From contig NZ_CP063812.1 of the NCBI RefSeq assembly GCF_015277855.1, positions 3,224,001-3,288,000 of the forward strand: 64,000 bases of DNA, read 5' to 3'. This document shows positions 8,488 to 17,665 of this stretch, in pieces (within the stretch, counting starts at the first letter, position 1; each line of letters starts with the position of its first letter). The notes under the pieces are model-generated. The model did not search any database, was not told the origin of the DNA, and was given only the letters and a program-made list of their open reading frames with translations. The stretch comes from Microbacterium cremeum. GTDB taxonomy: Bacteria > Actinomycetota > Actinomycetes > Actinomycetales > Microbacteriaceae. The position numbers and the translations under genes are program-made.

Positions 8488-9284
8488 GACGGCACCTCCG
8501 ACCGAGTCTCGTCCGCGCCCGCGCGCGACGCCGGACGCGCGGCCAGCTCTCGCGTCGCTGCGGCGAGCGCGTCGAACAGTCCCAGCCGGTCGGGCGTGCG
8601 TTCGGCCACGGCTGCGCGCTGGCGCGCGACCGTGGCCTCGTCGCCGCGCGCGATCGGACCCGTCAGCGAGGCCGCGGCGCCGTCGCGCTGCCAGTTGTCG
8701 ACCGTCGCCCGGACCAGCGTCGCGAAGGCATCGCGCCTCACGCCCGCCGAGGCCGCGAGGTCCTCGGCGAACGACTCGAGCGTCAGCAGGAAGTTCGACG
8801 CGATCGACGCGGCCGCGTGATAGGCAGCGCGGTCGTCGTCTGCGACCTCGAAGGGCCGCATCCCCACTGCGCGGGCGAGTGCGGTCGCGGCGGCAAGGGC
8901 GCGGTCGCTCGACCCCGCCACCGCCGCCGGCAGGCCGTCGAACGCGGCGCCGGCCCCGGTGATGGTCGTGAGGGGATGGATGCTGAACCCGTCGTGCTCC
9001 GCGAGCGGCTCGAGTGTCGTGGCGCCCGAGAAATGGCCGACGAGGGTCGCCGGAGCGACGAGCGCGGCGGCCGCCGCGATCTCGGCATCCGGGACCGCCA
9101 GCAGGACGACGGCCTCGCCGTGGGTGCTCGCGTCACGCCTGAGGGGTCCGCACACCTCGATGCCGGCATCCGTCAGCGCGGCGGCGACGGCCCGGCCGAC
9201 GCGGCCGTCCCCGACGATCGCGACGCGCTCGATCGTCGCCTCTCGCCCCTCGGCGCGCGCCGAGTGAGGATCGCGATCCGGCAT
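8484..9284 (-). CDS. Rossmann-like and DUF2520 domain protein
   Basis: 266 residues from ATG 9284, which has AGGAGA 9 nt upstream; the longer frame reading to 9359 runs through the terminator hairpin of the arylsulfatase gene and is rejected. An N-terminal NAD(P)-binding motif VAIVGDGRVGRAVAAAL (about 22-38) precedes a C-terminal helical DUF2520 domain containing HPLTTITG and a run YHAAASIASNF. The same gene sits directly upstream of panC in mycobacteria (Rv3603c-panC), so the arrangement is conserved. A ketopantoate-reductase-like role is tempting from fold and position but not demonstrated here. Confidence 0.85.
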   Translation of the reverse strand: MPDRDPHSARAEGREATIERVAIVGDGRVGRAVAAALTDAGIEVCGPLRRDASTHGEAVVLLAVPDAEIAAAAALVAPATLVGHFSGATTLEPLAEHDGFSIHPLTTITGAGAAFDGLPAAVAGSSDRALAAATALARAVGMRPFEVADDDRAAYHAAASIASNFLLTLESFAEDLAASAGVRRDAFATLVRATVDNWQRDGAAASLTGPIARGDEATVARQRAAVAERTPDRLGLFDALAAATRELAARPASRAGADETRSEVPS

Positions 9285-9346
9285 CGTCGTCGTCTCCTGT
9301 CGTGCGCGGCTATGACGGCCCCGTACGAAACTACCCTGTGCACGCG

Positions 9347-9383
9347 GCACGGCCCCCACGGGAGGATCCCGTGGGGGCCGTGC
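9347..9383 (-). terminator. Strong hairpin terminator of the arylsulfatase gene
   Basis: GCACGGCCCCCACGGGA and its exact complement form a 17-bp perfect stem with a 3-nt GGA loop, starting 12 nt after the arylsulfatase stop. There is no T tract, as is common for actinobacterial terminators. It also separates this unit from the DUF2520-panCB operon transcribed in the same direction. Confidence 0.75.
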
Positions 9384-9394
9384 ACCGCGGCAGG

Positions 9395-11749
9395 CTAGGC
9401 GTGCTGCGGCAGCTTGTACGCGATGTTCACGCGCTCGATCGTGCCGTCGAACGCGAACGGCATCTTGTCGACATAGGCGCGAGAGACGGCGCCGCCGTAC
9501 GCGCGGCCGATGTCGAGGCAGTCGTTCGCCGAGAACAGCAGCGGGGCGCTGACCGGGACGACACCCGAGGCCACCTCGTCGCCGTTCACGCGCAGCGTCA
9601 CGTTCAGCGGACCGCCCGGCTTCGGCTCGACGTACGTCGTCTCGATCTCGATCTGCACGTCGCCCGCCGGGAGCGGGGCGGATGCCTCGATCTTGGTCCG
9701 CTGCACGAGGAACAGGTTGTACTCGTACTTGAGGACGCCGTCCTCAACGAAAGCCGTGAGACCACCGCCGGCGCCGCCGAGCTTGTAGAGCACGCCGTTC
9801 GCGCTCTCGCCCACGTTCGCCTGGATCGTCACGACGTTCGGCTTGTTTCCGAGCGCCGGCGCACAGAACTCGGGCACCCGCACCGTGTCGCCGCCCATCT
9901 CCCACTGGGTGTACGGCACCGAGATGCGGTACTCGGGGTGGTAGACGGGCACCCACAGGCCGGCGCCGACCGGGAGCACCTCGTTCTTCGCGGCCTCCAT
10001 CGCGAAGAGCTCCTTCATCTCGGCGAGCTTCTCGGGGTTCTCCGCGGCGAGGTCGTGCGCCTGGCTCCAGTCCTCGTCGAGGTTGTAGAGCTCCCACTTG
10101 TCGGCGTCGGGCGTCCACGTCGCGATCCCGGGGGGCACCCCGGGCACCCACGGCAGTCGCGGACCGGTCGTCGACGCCATCCACCCGTCGGCGTAGATGG
10201 AGCGGCTCGCCATGATCTCGAAGTACTGCGTGCGGTGACGGCCCTCGGCCGTGGCATCCTCGACGGCGTAGGCGAAGCTCGTCCCGTCGATCGGATCCTG
10301 GTGGATGCCGTTGACCTCTTCGGGGTGCGAGATGCCGAGGACCTCGTAGATCGTCGGCGCCAGATCGATCACGTGGTGGAACTGCGTGCGAGGCTCCGGG
10401 TCGTGCTCGATGTGCCCCGGCCAGCGCAGGAACATCGGGTTGCGCGTGCCGCCCAGGTGCGAGGCCATGAGCTTCATGCCCTGGTACGGCGACGAACCGG
10501 CCCAGGCCCACGCGGCGTGGTACTGGTTGTCGGTCGCGGGAGTGCCGAGCGCGTCCAGACCGCCGAGCTCCTCGAGCGCAGCGATGTGCTGGTCGATCGT
10601 GGTCGGGATCATGTTCTGCGCGAGCAGCTCGCTGATGGTGCCGTTCTGTCCCTCACCCGACGAGCCGTTGTCGCCCCAGATGTAGACGACGAGCGTGTTG
10701 TCGGCGTAGCCGAGCTCGTCGAGCGTGTCGACCAGGCGGCCCGCCTGCACGTCGGCGTGCTCGCCGAAGCCCGCGCACACCTCCATGAGACGCGCCTGGA
10801 ACGGCTTCTGGTGGTCGGGGATGTCGTCCCAGCCCTGCAGGCTCTCGGGACGCGGCGTCAGCACGGCGTCCTGCGGCACCCATCCGGCGGCCTTGGCGCC
10901 CTCGAGCGCCCGCTCGCGGTAGACGTCCCAGCCGTCGTCGAAGGTGCCCTTGTACTTGTCGGACCACTCCTTCATGATGTGGTGCGGCCCGTGGATGGCG
11001 CCGGTGGCCCAGTACATGAAGAACGGCTTGTCAGGCGTGAGCGCCTTGTGGTTGCGCAGCCACCCGATCGCGTCGTCGGCGATGTCCTCGCTCAGGTGGT
11101 AGCCCTCTTCGGGCGACTTGGGCGGCAGCACCGACGTCGTGTTGCGCACCAGGTTGGGCTCGTACTGCGAGGCCTCGCCGGCGAGGAAGCCGTAGAAGTA
11201 CTCGAAGCCGTACCCGGTGGGCCAGCGGTCGAAGGGGCCGGCCTTCGTCGTCTCCTCGGCGGGGGTGTTGTGCCACTTGCCCCACGCGCCGGTCGAGTAG
11301 CCGTAGTTGCGCAGCACCTCGGCGATCGTGGCGCTCGTCTTGGGGATGTGGCCCGAGTAGCCGTCCCAGTCGTTCGCCAGCTCGGCGATCTGCCCCTGGC
11401 CGATGCGGTGGTGATTGCGCCCGGTGAGCAGCGACCCGCGGGTCGGCGAGCACATCGCGGTCGTGTGGAACCGGTTGAAGCCGATGCCTTCGCCGCGGAG
11501 GCGCTCGAGGGTGGGCGTCGCGACCGCTCCGCCGAGCGGCGCCGGCAGCGCGGGGCCGGCGTCGTCGATGAGGATGACGAGGATGTTGGGCGCGCCTTCG
11601 TTCAGATGACTCTCCGGCGGCAGCGGCGAGTACGTGGACTCGCCGAGGGTGCGCCCGGCGAAGCTCCCCGAGGGCTTCGGCGGGAACGGGAGCGTCCGCG
11701 CCGGCGGCAGCGGCGCTCCCACGATCGAATTCGAAGTTCCGTCCGGCAT
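9395..11749 (-). CDS. Arylsulfatase (type I sulfatase, formylglycine-dependent)
   Basis: 784 residues from ATG 11749, with AGGAGA 7-8 nt upstream. No signal peptide is evident, so it looks cytoplasmic. The alkaline-phosphatase-superfamily core shows NILVILIDDAGP (about 55-66, metal-binding Asp pair), CSPTRGSLLTGRNHH (about 99-113, the C-x-P-x-R signature whose Cys would become formylglycine), GKWH (about 155) and a later IWGDNGSSGEGQNG (about 358-371). A C-terminal beta region of about 200 residues follows. The family hydrolyses sulfate esters. The gene needs a formylglycine-generating enzyme, not seen here. It is divergent from the small CMD-like gene. Confidence 0.92.
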   Translation of the reverse strand: MPDGTSNSIVGAPLPPARTLPFPPKPSGSFAGRTLGESTYSPLPPESHLNEGAPNILVILIDDAGPALPAPLGGAVATPTLERLRGEGIGFNRFHTTAMCSPTRGSLLTGRNHHRIGQGQIAELANDWDGYSGHIPKTSATIAEVLRNYGYSTGAWGKWHNTPAEETTKAGPFDRWPTGYGFEYFYGFLAGEASQYEPNLVRNTTSVLPPKSPEEGYHLSEDIADDAIGWLRNHKALTPDKPFFMYWATGAIHGPHHIMKEWSDKYKGTFDDGWDVYRERALEGAKAAGWVPQDAVLTPRPESLQGWDDIPDHQKPFQARLMEVCAGFGEHADVQAGRLVDTLDELGYADNTLVVYIWGDNGSSGEGQNGTISELLAQNMIPTTIDQHIAALEELGGLDALGTPATDNQYHAAWAWAGSSPYQGMKLMASHLGGTRNPMFLRWPGHIEHDPEPRTQFHHVIDLAPTIYEVLGISHPEEVNGIHQDPIDGTSFAYAVEDATAEGRHRTQYFEIMASRSIYADGWMASTTGPRLPWVPGVPPGIATWTPDADKWELYNLDEDWSQAHDLAAENPEKLAEMKELFAMEAAKNEVLPVGAGLWVPVYHPEYRISVPYTQWEMGGDTVRVPEFCAPALGNKPNVVTIQANVGESANGVLYKLGGAGGGLTAFVEDGVLKYEYNLFLVQRTKIEASAPLPAGDVQIEIETTYVEPKPGGPLNVTLRVNGDEVASGVVPVSAPLLFSANDCLDIGRAYGGAVSRAYVDKMPFAFDGTIERVNIAYKLPQHA

Positions 11750-12013
11750 GCGCGTCTCCTGTCGTCCTCTGCTCCGGGTCCCCCGAGCAGGCCGCCACAC
11801 GGCCTGGATTCGCCCTCGACGAGAACGTCGAGGTCCCGACCGCGCTGCGGCCACGATATCGCCGCGCGCGAAACAGCGGCATCGTGCGAATCGCGTGAAG
11901 CGCTCCACGCCTCCGGCGACGGGCCGCCACGGGCCCTGCGACGCGTCGATACCATCACGTATCACGCGATCTGCATGGTGCGCGGACACCGCTCGAAGTG
12001 GTCTGCTCGGTGC

Positions 12014-12370
12014 ATGACGGCGCGATCCGACCGCAACGGCGGCGAGGTCGACGCGATGGAACTCCTTCGGCGCTTCTGCATCGACGATCCACGCGTCGAA
12101 GGCACATCGGGAGGGGCATGGGCGCAGGCCCTCGATTCGCGCACGGCTGCCCTGGTGCGGCTCGGCGCGCTCATCACGGCATCCGCTCCCACGGCATCGA
12201 TGCGGTCCGCCGTCGACGACGCGATCACGGCAGGTGTCTCGGTCGGCGAGATCATCGGAGTGCTCGACGGAATGGTCGCGATCGCAGGGCTGCCGCGCGT
12301 CGTCGCGGCCGCGCCGCGCATCGCCGCGGCCCTGGGCTACGACGAGGAGCTCAGCCCGGACGACCTGTGA
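12014..12370 (+). CDS. Carboxymuconolactone decarboxylase-like (AhpD-fold) small protein
   Basis: 118 residues from ATG 12014; ATG 12056 with GGCGAGG 7 nt upstream is an equally good start and would give 104 residues. The helical core TAALVRLGALITASAP, then SMRSAVDDAITAGVSVGEIIGVLDGMVAIAGLPRV, matches the CMD/AhpD fold. The redox C-x-x-C pair of AhpD is absent, so a peroxidase role is unlikely. It is divergent from the arylsulfatase gene (264-nt gap with no clear palindrome), and convergent with the LuxR regulator. Confidence 0.72.
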   Translation: MTARSDRNGGEVDAMELLRRFCIDDPRVEGTSGGAWAQALDSRTAALVRLGALITASAPTASMRSAVDDAITAGVSVGEIIGVLDGMVAIAGLPRVVAAAPRIAAALGYDEELSPDDL

Positions 12371-12382
12371 CCGGGCGCCAGC

Positions 12383-14617
12383 TCAGCCGCCGAGGAGCCC
12401 GAGCGAGATCGACCGCTCGACGGCGGCGCCACGCGTGGTGACGCCCAGCTTGCGGTAGATCGAGCCGACCTCCGAGCTCACCGTGTTGCGCGAGATGAAC
12501 AGCCGCTGGCCGATCTCGGCGATGGTCAGATGCGTCTGCAGGTACGGCAGCAGCCGCAGCTCGGCGGGAGTGAGCGGCACCGAACCGCCGGCCGAGGGCT
12601 GCCCCTGCATCGACGTCCGGAACTCCTCGACCTGCGTCGACAACGCACCGACGTCCGGGCGCTTGTGCAGCAGATCGTCGATCTCGCGCAGCAGATGCCA
12701 CGCCGCCGAGCGATCGCCGGATGCGACGTGCGCCTTGGCGAGCTGGAGGCGCACGCTCACCGAGAGGTACGGCAGCAGGTGGGTGCACCCGACGCGCGCA
12801 CGCATGCCCCGCGCGAGCAGTCGCTCCCCGGTCTCGCGATCGCCCTCGCGGATCGCGACGCGCGCCGCGACGGCGAGCGCCAGGGCCGTCGTCGCGTAGC
12901 CGTCCATGTGGCTCGCGTCGATCATGGCGACTCCCCGCCGGGCGTGCGTACCGGCGAGAGACCAGTCGCCGCGGTCGATGGCGAGGAGGGCGAGCTCGGG
13001 TTCGCTGAGGATGACCGTGTCGGGATTGCCCATCACGGTCGCCACCTCCACGGCCTCCTCGAACGCGGCGCGGGCTCCGGCGGCGTCGTCCGCGAGGAGA
13101 CGCACGGACCCCCACAGATGCAGGGCCTGGTCGCGCCACGGGCTCGAGGCGGGCTCGTGCTCGATCGCGTACGAGGCATCCTCCGCCGCGCTCTCGTACC
13201 CGTCGACGCACATCGCGGCGCGCACCATCGCGCGAGCCGACTCGAACAGCACGCGGTCCGCGTCGGGGAAGCCGCTCGCGTCGATGTCGTCGAGCGCGCG
13301 CGCCCAGCGTTCGCCCGCCGCCACGTCGCCGAGCAGCACGGCCGTCCACGTGATCGACACCACCAGGGCGGGACTGGCGCGCACGACGTCCTCACCGAGC
13401 ACCGTGAACCACCGGCGCACCGTGGAGACCTGGCCCTGCCCGTAGAGGGAGAGCGCGAGATCGGCGATGCGCTCGGCTGCGGCCTCGGTCTCGCCCGCCT
13501 GCAGCAGGTGCTCCACCGCCACGGCCGGCGCGCCGTGCTCCTCGTGCCACGCCGCCGCCTGCCGGTGCAGCGCCGCCACCGCGCCGGCCCCCTCGGCCCG
13601 TTCCAGGTCGGTCTGCAGGAACTCGCGGAAGAGCGCGTGGTAGCGGAACAGCCCGCGGTTGCGGTCCATCGGGATGAGGAAGAGGTTCGCGATCTCGACC
13701 TCGTGCAGACGCGCTCGCGAGTCCTCGATGCCGAGCACGGCATTGCACGCCGACGGCGACATCGCGTCCAGCACCGAGGTCCGTCGCAGGAAGTCCTGCA
13801 TGTCGGCGGGAAGCCGTTCCAGGCACTCGCGGTACAGATAGTCCGCGAGATAGCGATCGTCGCCGGTGACGGATGCCGCGTCCCCGCCGCTGCGGGCGAC
13901 CAGCGCGCAGAGGTACAGGCCGGTGGGCCAGCCCTCGCACTTCTCGAGGATGCTCTCGAGCTCGGCATCATCGACGCGTTCGACACCGGCCCGGTCGAAG
14001 ATCGCCCGCGCTCCGGCGTGATCGAGCGACAGGTCGGCCACGCCCACCTCCCAGACCTCGCCCGCCGCGCGCAGGCGGGCGAGCAGGGGCGCTTCGCTGC
14101 GGCTCGCCACCACGATCTGAGAGCCGCGCGGCACGCGCGCGAGCAGCACCTCGAGCACGTCCTGGCAGTCCGCCGAGGACGCGCGGTGCAGGTCGTCGAT
14201 GAACAGCACGAAGTCCGAGGGAGCGGCGGCCAGCGCCGCCGCGAGGAGGGGCGCCGCGCGGCCCAGCGCCGAGGCTCCGATGCCCCGCATGTCGGCGACG
14301 ACGGATGCCGCGGCCGGCGACAGCGGCGAGCTCGCGGCGGCGATCGCCGACAGCAGCGAGGCCGGGTCGTCGTCGGTCCGGTCCAGCGAGACCCAGGCGA
14401 CGTTCCGGGACTCTCGGGCTGCCCATTCGGCGAGCATCGTCGACTTGCCGTAGCCGGCGGGAGCGGTGACCGCCACGATCCGCGCCCCGCTCGCGCGGGC
14501 ACCCTCGATCAGCCGGTGCCTGCTGACAGCACCATCCTGTACGGGTGGGATGTGGGTCTTGCTGCCGAGAAGCACCGCTTGGAGGTCCGGTCCCCCCAGG
14601 ACCGTTTCGCGGGGCAC
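12383..14617 (-). CDS. Large ATP-binding LuxR-family regulator (MalT/LAL-like)
   Basis: 744 residues. GTG 14617 is the only reasonable start: AGGA lies 7 nt upstream, and the ATG nearby is out of frame. An N-terminal STAND-type NTPase has Walker A APAGYGKST (residues 52-60) and Walker B FVLFIDDLHRA (about 128-138); the middle is a helical TPR-like region; the C-terminus holds a LuxR HTH (about 680-735: LTPAELRLLPYL, TIAEIGQRLFISRNTVSSEVGSIYRKLGV). The family activates transcription when an inducer and ATP drive oligomerisation. It is divergent from helR and its 5' end lies close to the rifamycin-type repeat. Its targets are unknown. Confidence 0.88.
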   Translation of the reverse strand: MPRETVLGGPDLQAVLLGSKTHIPPVQDGAVSRHRLIEGARASGARIVAVTAPAGYGKSTMLAEWAARESRNVAWVSLDRTDDDPASLLSAIAAASSPLSPAAASVVADMRGIGASALGRAAPLLAAALAAAPSDFVLFIDDLHRASSADCQDVLEVLLARVPRGSQIVVASRSEAPLLARLRAAGEVWEVGVADLSLDHAGARAIFDRAGVERVDDAELESILEKCEGWPTGLYLCALVARSGGDAASVTGDDRYLADYLYRECLERLPADMQDFLRRTSVLDAMSPSACNAVLGIEDSRARLHEVEIANLFLIPMDRNRGLFRYHALFREFLQTDLERAEGAGAVAALHRQAAAWHEEHGAPAVAVEHLLQAGETEAAAERIADLALSLYGQGQVSTVRRWFTVLGEDVVRASPALVVSITWTAVLLGDVAAGERWARALDDIDASGFPDADRVLFESARAMVRAAMCVDGYESAAEDASYAIEHEPASSPWRDQALHLWGSVRLLADDAAGARAAFEEAVEVATVMGNPDTVILSEPELALLAIDRGDWSLAGTHARRGVAMIDASHMDGYATTALALAVAARVAIREGDRETGERLLARGMRARVGCTHLLPYLSVSVRLQLAKAHVASGDRSAAWHLLREIDDLLHKRPDVGALSTQVEEFRTSMQGQPSAGGSVPLTPAELRLLPYLQTHLTIAEIGQRLFISRNTVSSEVGSIYRKLGVTTRGAAVERSISLGLLGG

Positions 14618-14702
14618 GTGGGCATCCTAGCGCTGGATGGTGTCGCTCGGGCGCACCCCCGAACCTCCTGCGTTCCCCTGCCACTTCCAGGATAACGGGG
14701 GC

Positions 14703-14727
14703 AGGGGGCCTTGCGGCAAGGCCCCCT
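14703..14727. promoter_or_regulatory. Rifamycin-associated-element-type inverted repeat with overlapping helR promoter
   Basis: AGGGGGCCTTGC and GCAAGGCCCCCT form a perfect 12-bp inverted repeat around one central G. This matches, from memory, the GGGGCTTGCGGCAAGGCCCC-like rifamycin-associated element described upstream of rifamycin-resistance genes including helR. A -35-like TTGCGG (14711-14716) lies inside it and a -10-like CATACT at 14736-14741 follows 19 nt later, about 50 nt before the helR start. It therefore probably makes helR expression respond to rifamycins. Confidence 0.75.
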
Positions 14728-14790
14728 CGACGGCGCATACTTGTCGGTCGCGACGCGCCGCACGTCGCGATGATGTCAGGAGCCGATGCC

Positions 14791-16983
14791 GTGAATCCCG
14801 TCGAGACCAGCCCTTTCCATCTGCCCGAACGCCTCGCTGAGAAGGCCGACCCCGCTCTCATCAGCGATGACGAGCGCCACTTCACCGCCGTCGCCGAGGC
14901 ACTCGACCGCTCCATCGCGGCGCTCACCGCGCGTCTCGACGACGTCCGGCGCCAGGCCGGCGGCCGCGGTCAAGCAGCCCTCGACCGCGATCTCGAGGTG
15001 CACCGGCTGTCGGCGCGGCTGCGCGCGCTGCGCCGCTTCTCGCTCGATGCGTGTCTGGGGCGCATGGTGCCTGCCGACGGCTCCGCGCCGATCTACATCG
15101 GACGCTTCGGCCTCAGCGCCGATCCGGGCGACGGGCTCGACGCCGAGGCAGCACACCGGCGACTCCTCGTGGACTGGCGCACACCGGCTGCCGAGCCGTT
15201 CTTCGCCGCGACCCACGCGAACCCGATGGGGCTCGCGAGCCGGCGACGGTATCGCTGGACCGGCGGTCGGGTGACCGACTACTGGGACGAGGCTTTCACC
15301 CTCGAAGGGCTCGAGCGCGGCGCCGCGCTCGACGATCAGTCCGCGTTCATCGCGAGCCTCGGCGCGAGCCGATCCCCGCGCATGCGTGACGTGCTGGGGA
15401 CGATCCAGGCCGATCAGGACGCCATCATCCGGGCGGACTCGCGCGGTGCCCTCGTCGTCGACGGCGGGCCCGGCACCGGCAAGACGGTGGTCGCGCTGCA
15501 TCGCGCGGCGTACCTCGTGTACTCCGACCCGCGACTGGGCACCGGTCGCGGCGGCGTCCTGTTCGTCGGGCCGAGTCCTGCGTACCTGTCCTACGTCGAG
15601 GACGTCCTGCCGAGCCTCGGCGAGGAGTCGGTGCAGACGTGCACGCTGCGCGATCTCGTGGCCGAGGGGGCGCAAGCGCTCCCCGAGCCCGATCCGGCGG
15701 TCGCGCGGCTCAAGTCCGATACGCGACTGGTCGAGGCGATCGAGCCGGCCGTCGCCCTCTACGAGGAGCCGCCCGCACAGGCGCTGCTCGTCGAGACGCC
15801 GTGGGCCGACCTGTGGCTGAGCCCCGACGACTGGGCCGAGGCGTTCGCCTCGGCCGAGCCGGGAACCCCGCACAACGAGGCGCGCGACCAGATCTGGGAG
15901 ACCGTGCTCGACATCCTCGTCGACCAGGTCGACCCCGACGAGGTGCCGCCGCACCAGCTGCGCCGGGCGCTCGCAGGCCACGACGAGCTGACGCGCGCTT
16001 TCGCGAAGGCATGGCCGCTGGTCGAGGCATCCGTCGTCGTCGCCGACCTCTGGTCGCTGCCGGCGTATCTGCGGCGCTGCGCGCCGTGGCTCACCGCCGG
16101 CGAGGTGGCGGCGCTGCAGCGGGCCGTCCCCGACGCGTGGACCGTGTCGGACCTGCCGCTGCTCGACGCCGCGCGCACCCGCCTCGGCGACCCCGAGGCG
16201 TCGCGACGGAGGAGGCGACGCGAGGCGACGCTCGCCGCGGAGCGCGCCTACATGGCGCAGGTGGTGGACCGGCTCAAAGAGGCGGGCGACGAGATGATGC
16301 AGTGGCTCGACGGAGAGGATCTGCGCAACAGCCTCGTCGACGAGGCGGTGGTCGCGACGCTCGACCCCGACCTGCTCGCCGGCCCGTTCGCCCACATCAT
16401 CGTCGACGAGGCGCAGGAGCTCACCGACGCCGACTGGCGGATGCTGCTGTCGCGGTGCCCGTCGCGCAGCTTCACGATCGTCGGCGACCGCGCCCAGGCA
16501 CGGCACGGATTCGGCGAGTCGTGGCAGGAACGGCTCGAGCGCGCCGGCCTCGCGGACGTCTCGATCGCGTCGCTGAGCGTCAACTACCGGACGCCCAGCG
16601 AGGTGATGACCGAGGCGGAGCCGGTGATCCGTGCCGCGATCCCCGACGCGAACGTGCCCCTCTCGATCCGGTCGAGCGGCGTACCGGTGCGGCACGCCCT
16701 CGTCTCCGAGCGCGACAGCGTCGTCGACGAGTGGCTCGCCGCTCACCCCGACGGCACGGCGGTCGTGATCGGCGACCCCTCGTTCGAGCCGCGCGACCGC
16801 GTGCGCTCGCTCACCCCGGAACTGGCGAAGGGACTCGAGTTCGACCTCGTCGTGCTCGTGGAGCCCGAGCGCTTCGGCGACGGCATCGAAGGGGCCGTCG
16901 ACCGGTACGTCGCGATGACCCGGGCGACCGAGCGCCTCGTCGTCCTGCACTCCGGGGCACCGGCGCAGGGCGCCGCTGCGTAG
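14791..16983 (+). CDS. helR: HelD-like RNA polymerase recycling ATPase HelR (rifamycin tolerance)
   Basis: 730 residues from GTG 14791, chosen because CAGGAG lies 7 nt upstream; the paired ATGs at 14770 and 14773 lack a ribosome site. The N-terminal part (about 20-110) is a helical arm with LHR-like repeats, followed by a superfamily-1 helicase-like motor: Walker A GGPGTGKT (about 226-233), FVGPSPAYLSYV (about 266), IIVDEAQELTD (about 536-546), SVNYRTPSEV (about 592) and VAMTRATERL near the end. HelR proteins of Streptomyces and Mycobacterium abscessus are known to pull rifamycin-bound RNA polymerase apart and give resistance. The upstream inverted repeat supports the assignment. Confidence 0.88.
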   Translation: MNPVETSPFHLPERLAEKADPALISDDERHFTAVAEALDRSIAALTARLDDVRRQAGGRGQAALDRDLEVHRLSARLRALRRFSLDACLGRMVPADGSAPIYIGRFGLSADPGDGLDAEAAHRRLLVDWRTPAAEPFFAATHANPMGLASRRRYRWTGGRVTDYWDEAFTLEGLERGAALDDQSAFIASLGASRSPRMRDVLGTIQADQDAIIRADSRGALVVDGGPGTGKTVVALHRAAYLVYSDPRLGTGRGGVLFVGPSPAYLSYVEDVLPSLGEESVQTCTLRDLVAEGAQALPEPDPAVARLKSDTRLVEAIEPAVALYEEPPAQALLVETPWADLWLSPDDWAEAFASAEPGTPHNEARDQIWETVLDILVDQVDPDEVPPHQLRRALAGHDELTRAFAKAWPLVEASVVVADLWSLPAYLRRCAPWLTAGEVAALQRAVPDAWTVSDLPLLDAARTRLGDPEASRRRRRREATLAAERAYMAQVVDRLKEAGDEMMQWLDGEDLRNSLVDEAVVATLDPDLLAGPFAHIIVDEAQELTDADWRMLLSRCPSRSFTIVGDRAQARHGFGESWQERLERAGLADVSIASLSVNYRTPSEVMTEAEPVIRAAIPDANVPLSIRSSGVPVRHALVSERDSVVDEWLAAHPDGTAVVIGDPSFEPRDRVRSLTPELAKGLEFDLVVLVEPERFGDGIEGAVDRYVAMTRATERLVVLHSGAPAQGAAA

Positions 16984-17046
16984 CCCTTTCGCGGACGCGC
17001 TGCAACCCCGTGTGCCACTGGGAGGGCGAGGGGTAGGACTGGACGT

Positions 17047-17376
17047 GTGAAGAGGATCATCTACGCGGGCAGCGAGTTTCTGACGGGGGACGAGATCGCC
17101 ATCGCGCTGTTGCGATACAGCGCGGCATTGGCGGAAGTCGGGGAAGCCGAGACCGTGACGATTCCCGCTCTCGACGAGGACGGCGCGATCGGCTCCGTCG
17201 ACATGCTGGTCGGACCGGCCAGTCAGATCGTGGCGGTTCCGGCCGCGCGAGGCGTGACGGAGCTGGTCGATCCCGGCGTGCTGGCGGAACTGGATGCGCG
17301 CACGCGGCGCCTGCACCCGGTGGCCGTGGTCGATCCGGCGCCCCCGGTGGACCTGGACTTCGATCGGGGCCCCTGA
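17047..17376 (+). CDS. Small hypothetical protein (109 aa)
   Basis: GTG start at 17047 with GAGGGG about 15 nt upstream and a weaker AGGA closer. The sequence begins KRIIYAGSEFLTGDEIAIALLRYSAALAEVGEAETVTIPAL, has regular alternating helix and strand character, acidic residues and good codon bias, so it looks real. I do not recognise a named family. It contains no signal peptide or membrane segment. It follows helR by 63 nt on the same strand and could be read from the same transcript. Confidence 0.6.
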   Translation: MKRIIYAGSEFLTGDEIAIALLRYSAALAEVGEAETVTIPALDEDGAIGSVDMLVGPASQIVAVPAARGVTELVDPGVLAELDARTRRLHPVAVVDPAPPVDLDFDRGP

Positions 17377-17449
17377 CCGGAGTGACCAGAGGCAGCGGAG
17401 CGGACGGACGCTGGACGCTTCAGCGTGCGACGCGGCACACGCGCGCGTG

Positions 17450-17665
17450 TCAGCCGGCCTCGACCTCGGTCGGCGCCGCGGCGGCGTCCGAGGCCGTCGA
17501 GTGAAGGTGCATGAGCGTGACGGCATCGCGGAGCGCGCCCGTGGGCGTCTCGACCGGCGCGTAGTGGTGCGTGAACCCGTGCTCGTCGACGACGGTGATC
17601 GTGACCATCGCGAAGCCGCGCCGGGGCAGCTTGGAGTCGATGCGAGCGAGGCGAGCAGACTTCAT
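17450..17665 (-). CDS. Small hypothetical protein (71 aa)
   Basis: ATG 17665. The N-terminus is basic (KSARLARIDSKLPRRG), followed by two strands FAMVTITVVDEHGFTHHYAPVET and a helix GALRDAVTLMHLHSTAS. Codon use is typical of the window and no better frame competes. No family recognised. Convergent with the 109-residue gene across a 73-nt gap. Coding status is likely but not certain. Confidence 0.5.
   Translation of the reverse strand: MKSARLARIDSKLPRRGFAMVTITVVDEHGFTHHYAPVETPTGALRDAVTLMHLHSTASDAAAAPTEVEAG

Noticed and set aside
12014..12370. AhpD-type peroxidase
   Set aside because: The required C-x-x-C pair is missing, so only the fold-level assignment is kept.
14703..14727. The 25-bp palindrome as a plain terminator
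   Set aside because: It lies in a divergent promoter gap upstream of both genes, overlaps a -35 and is followed by a -10, so a regulatory element fits better.
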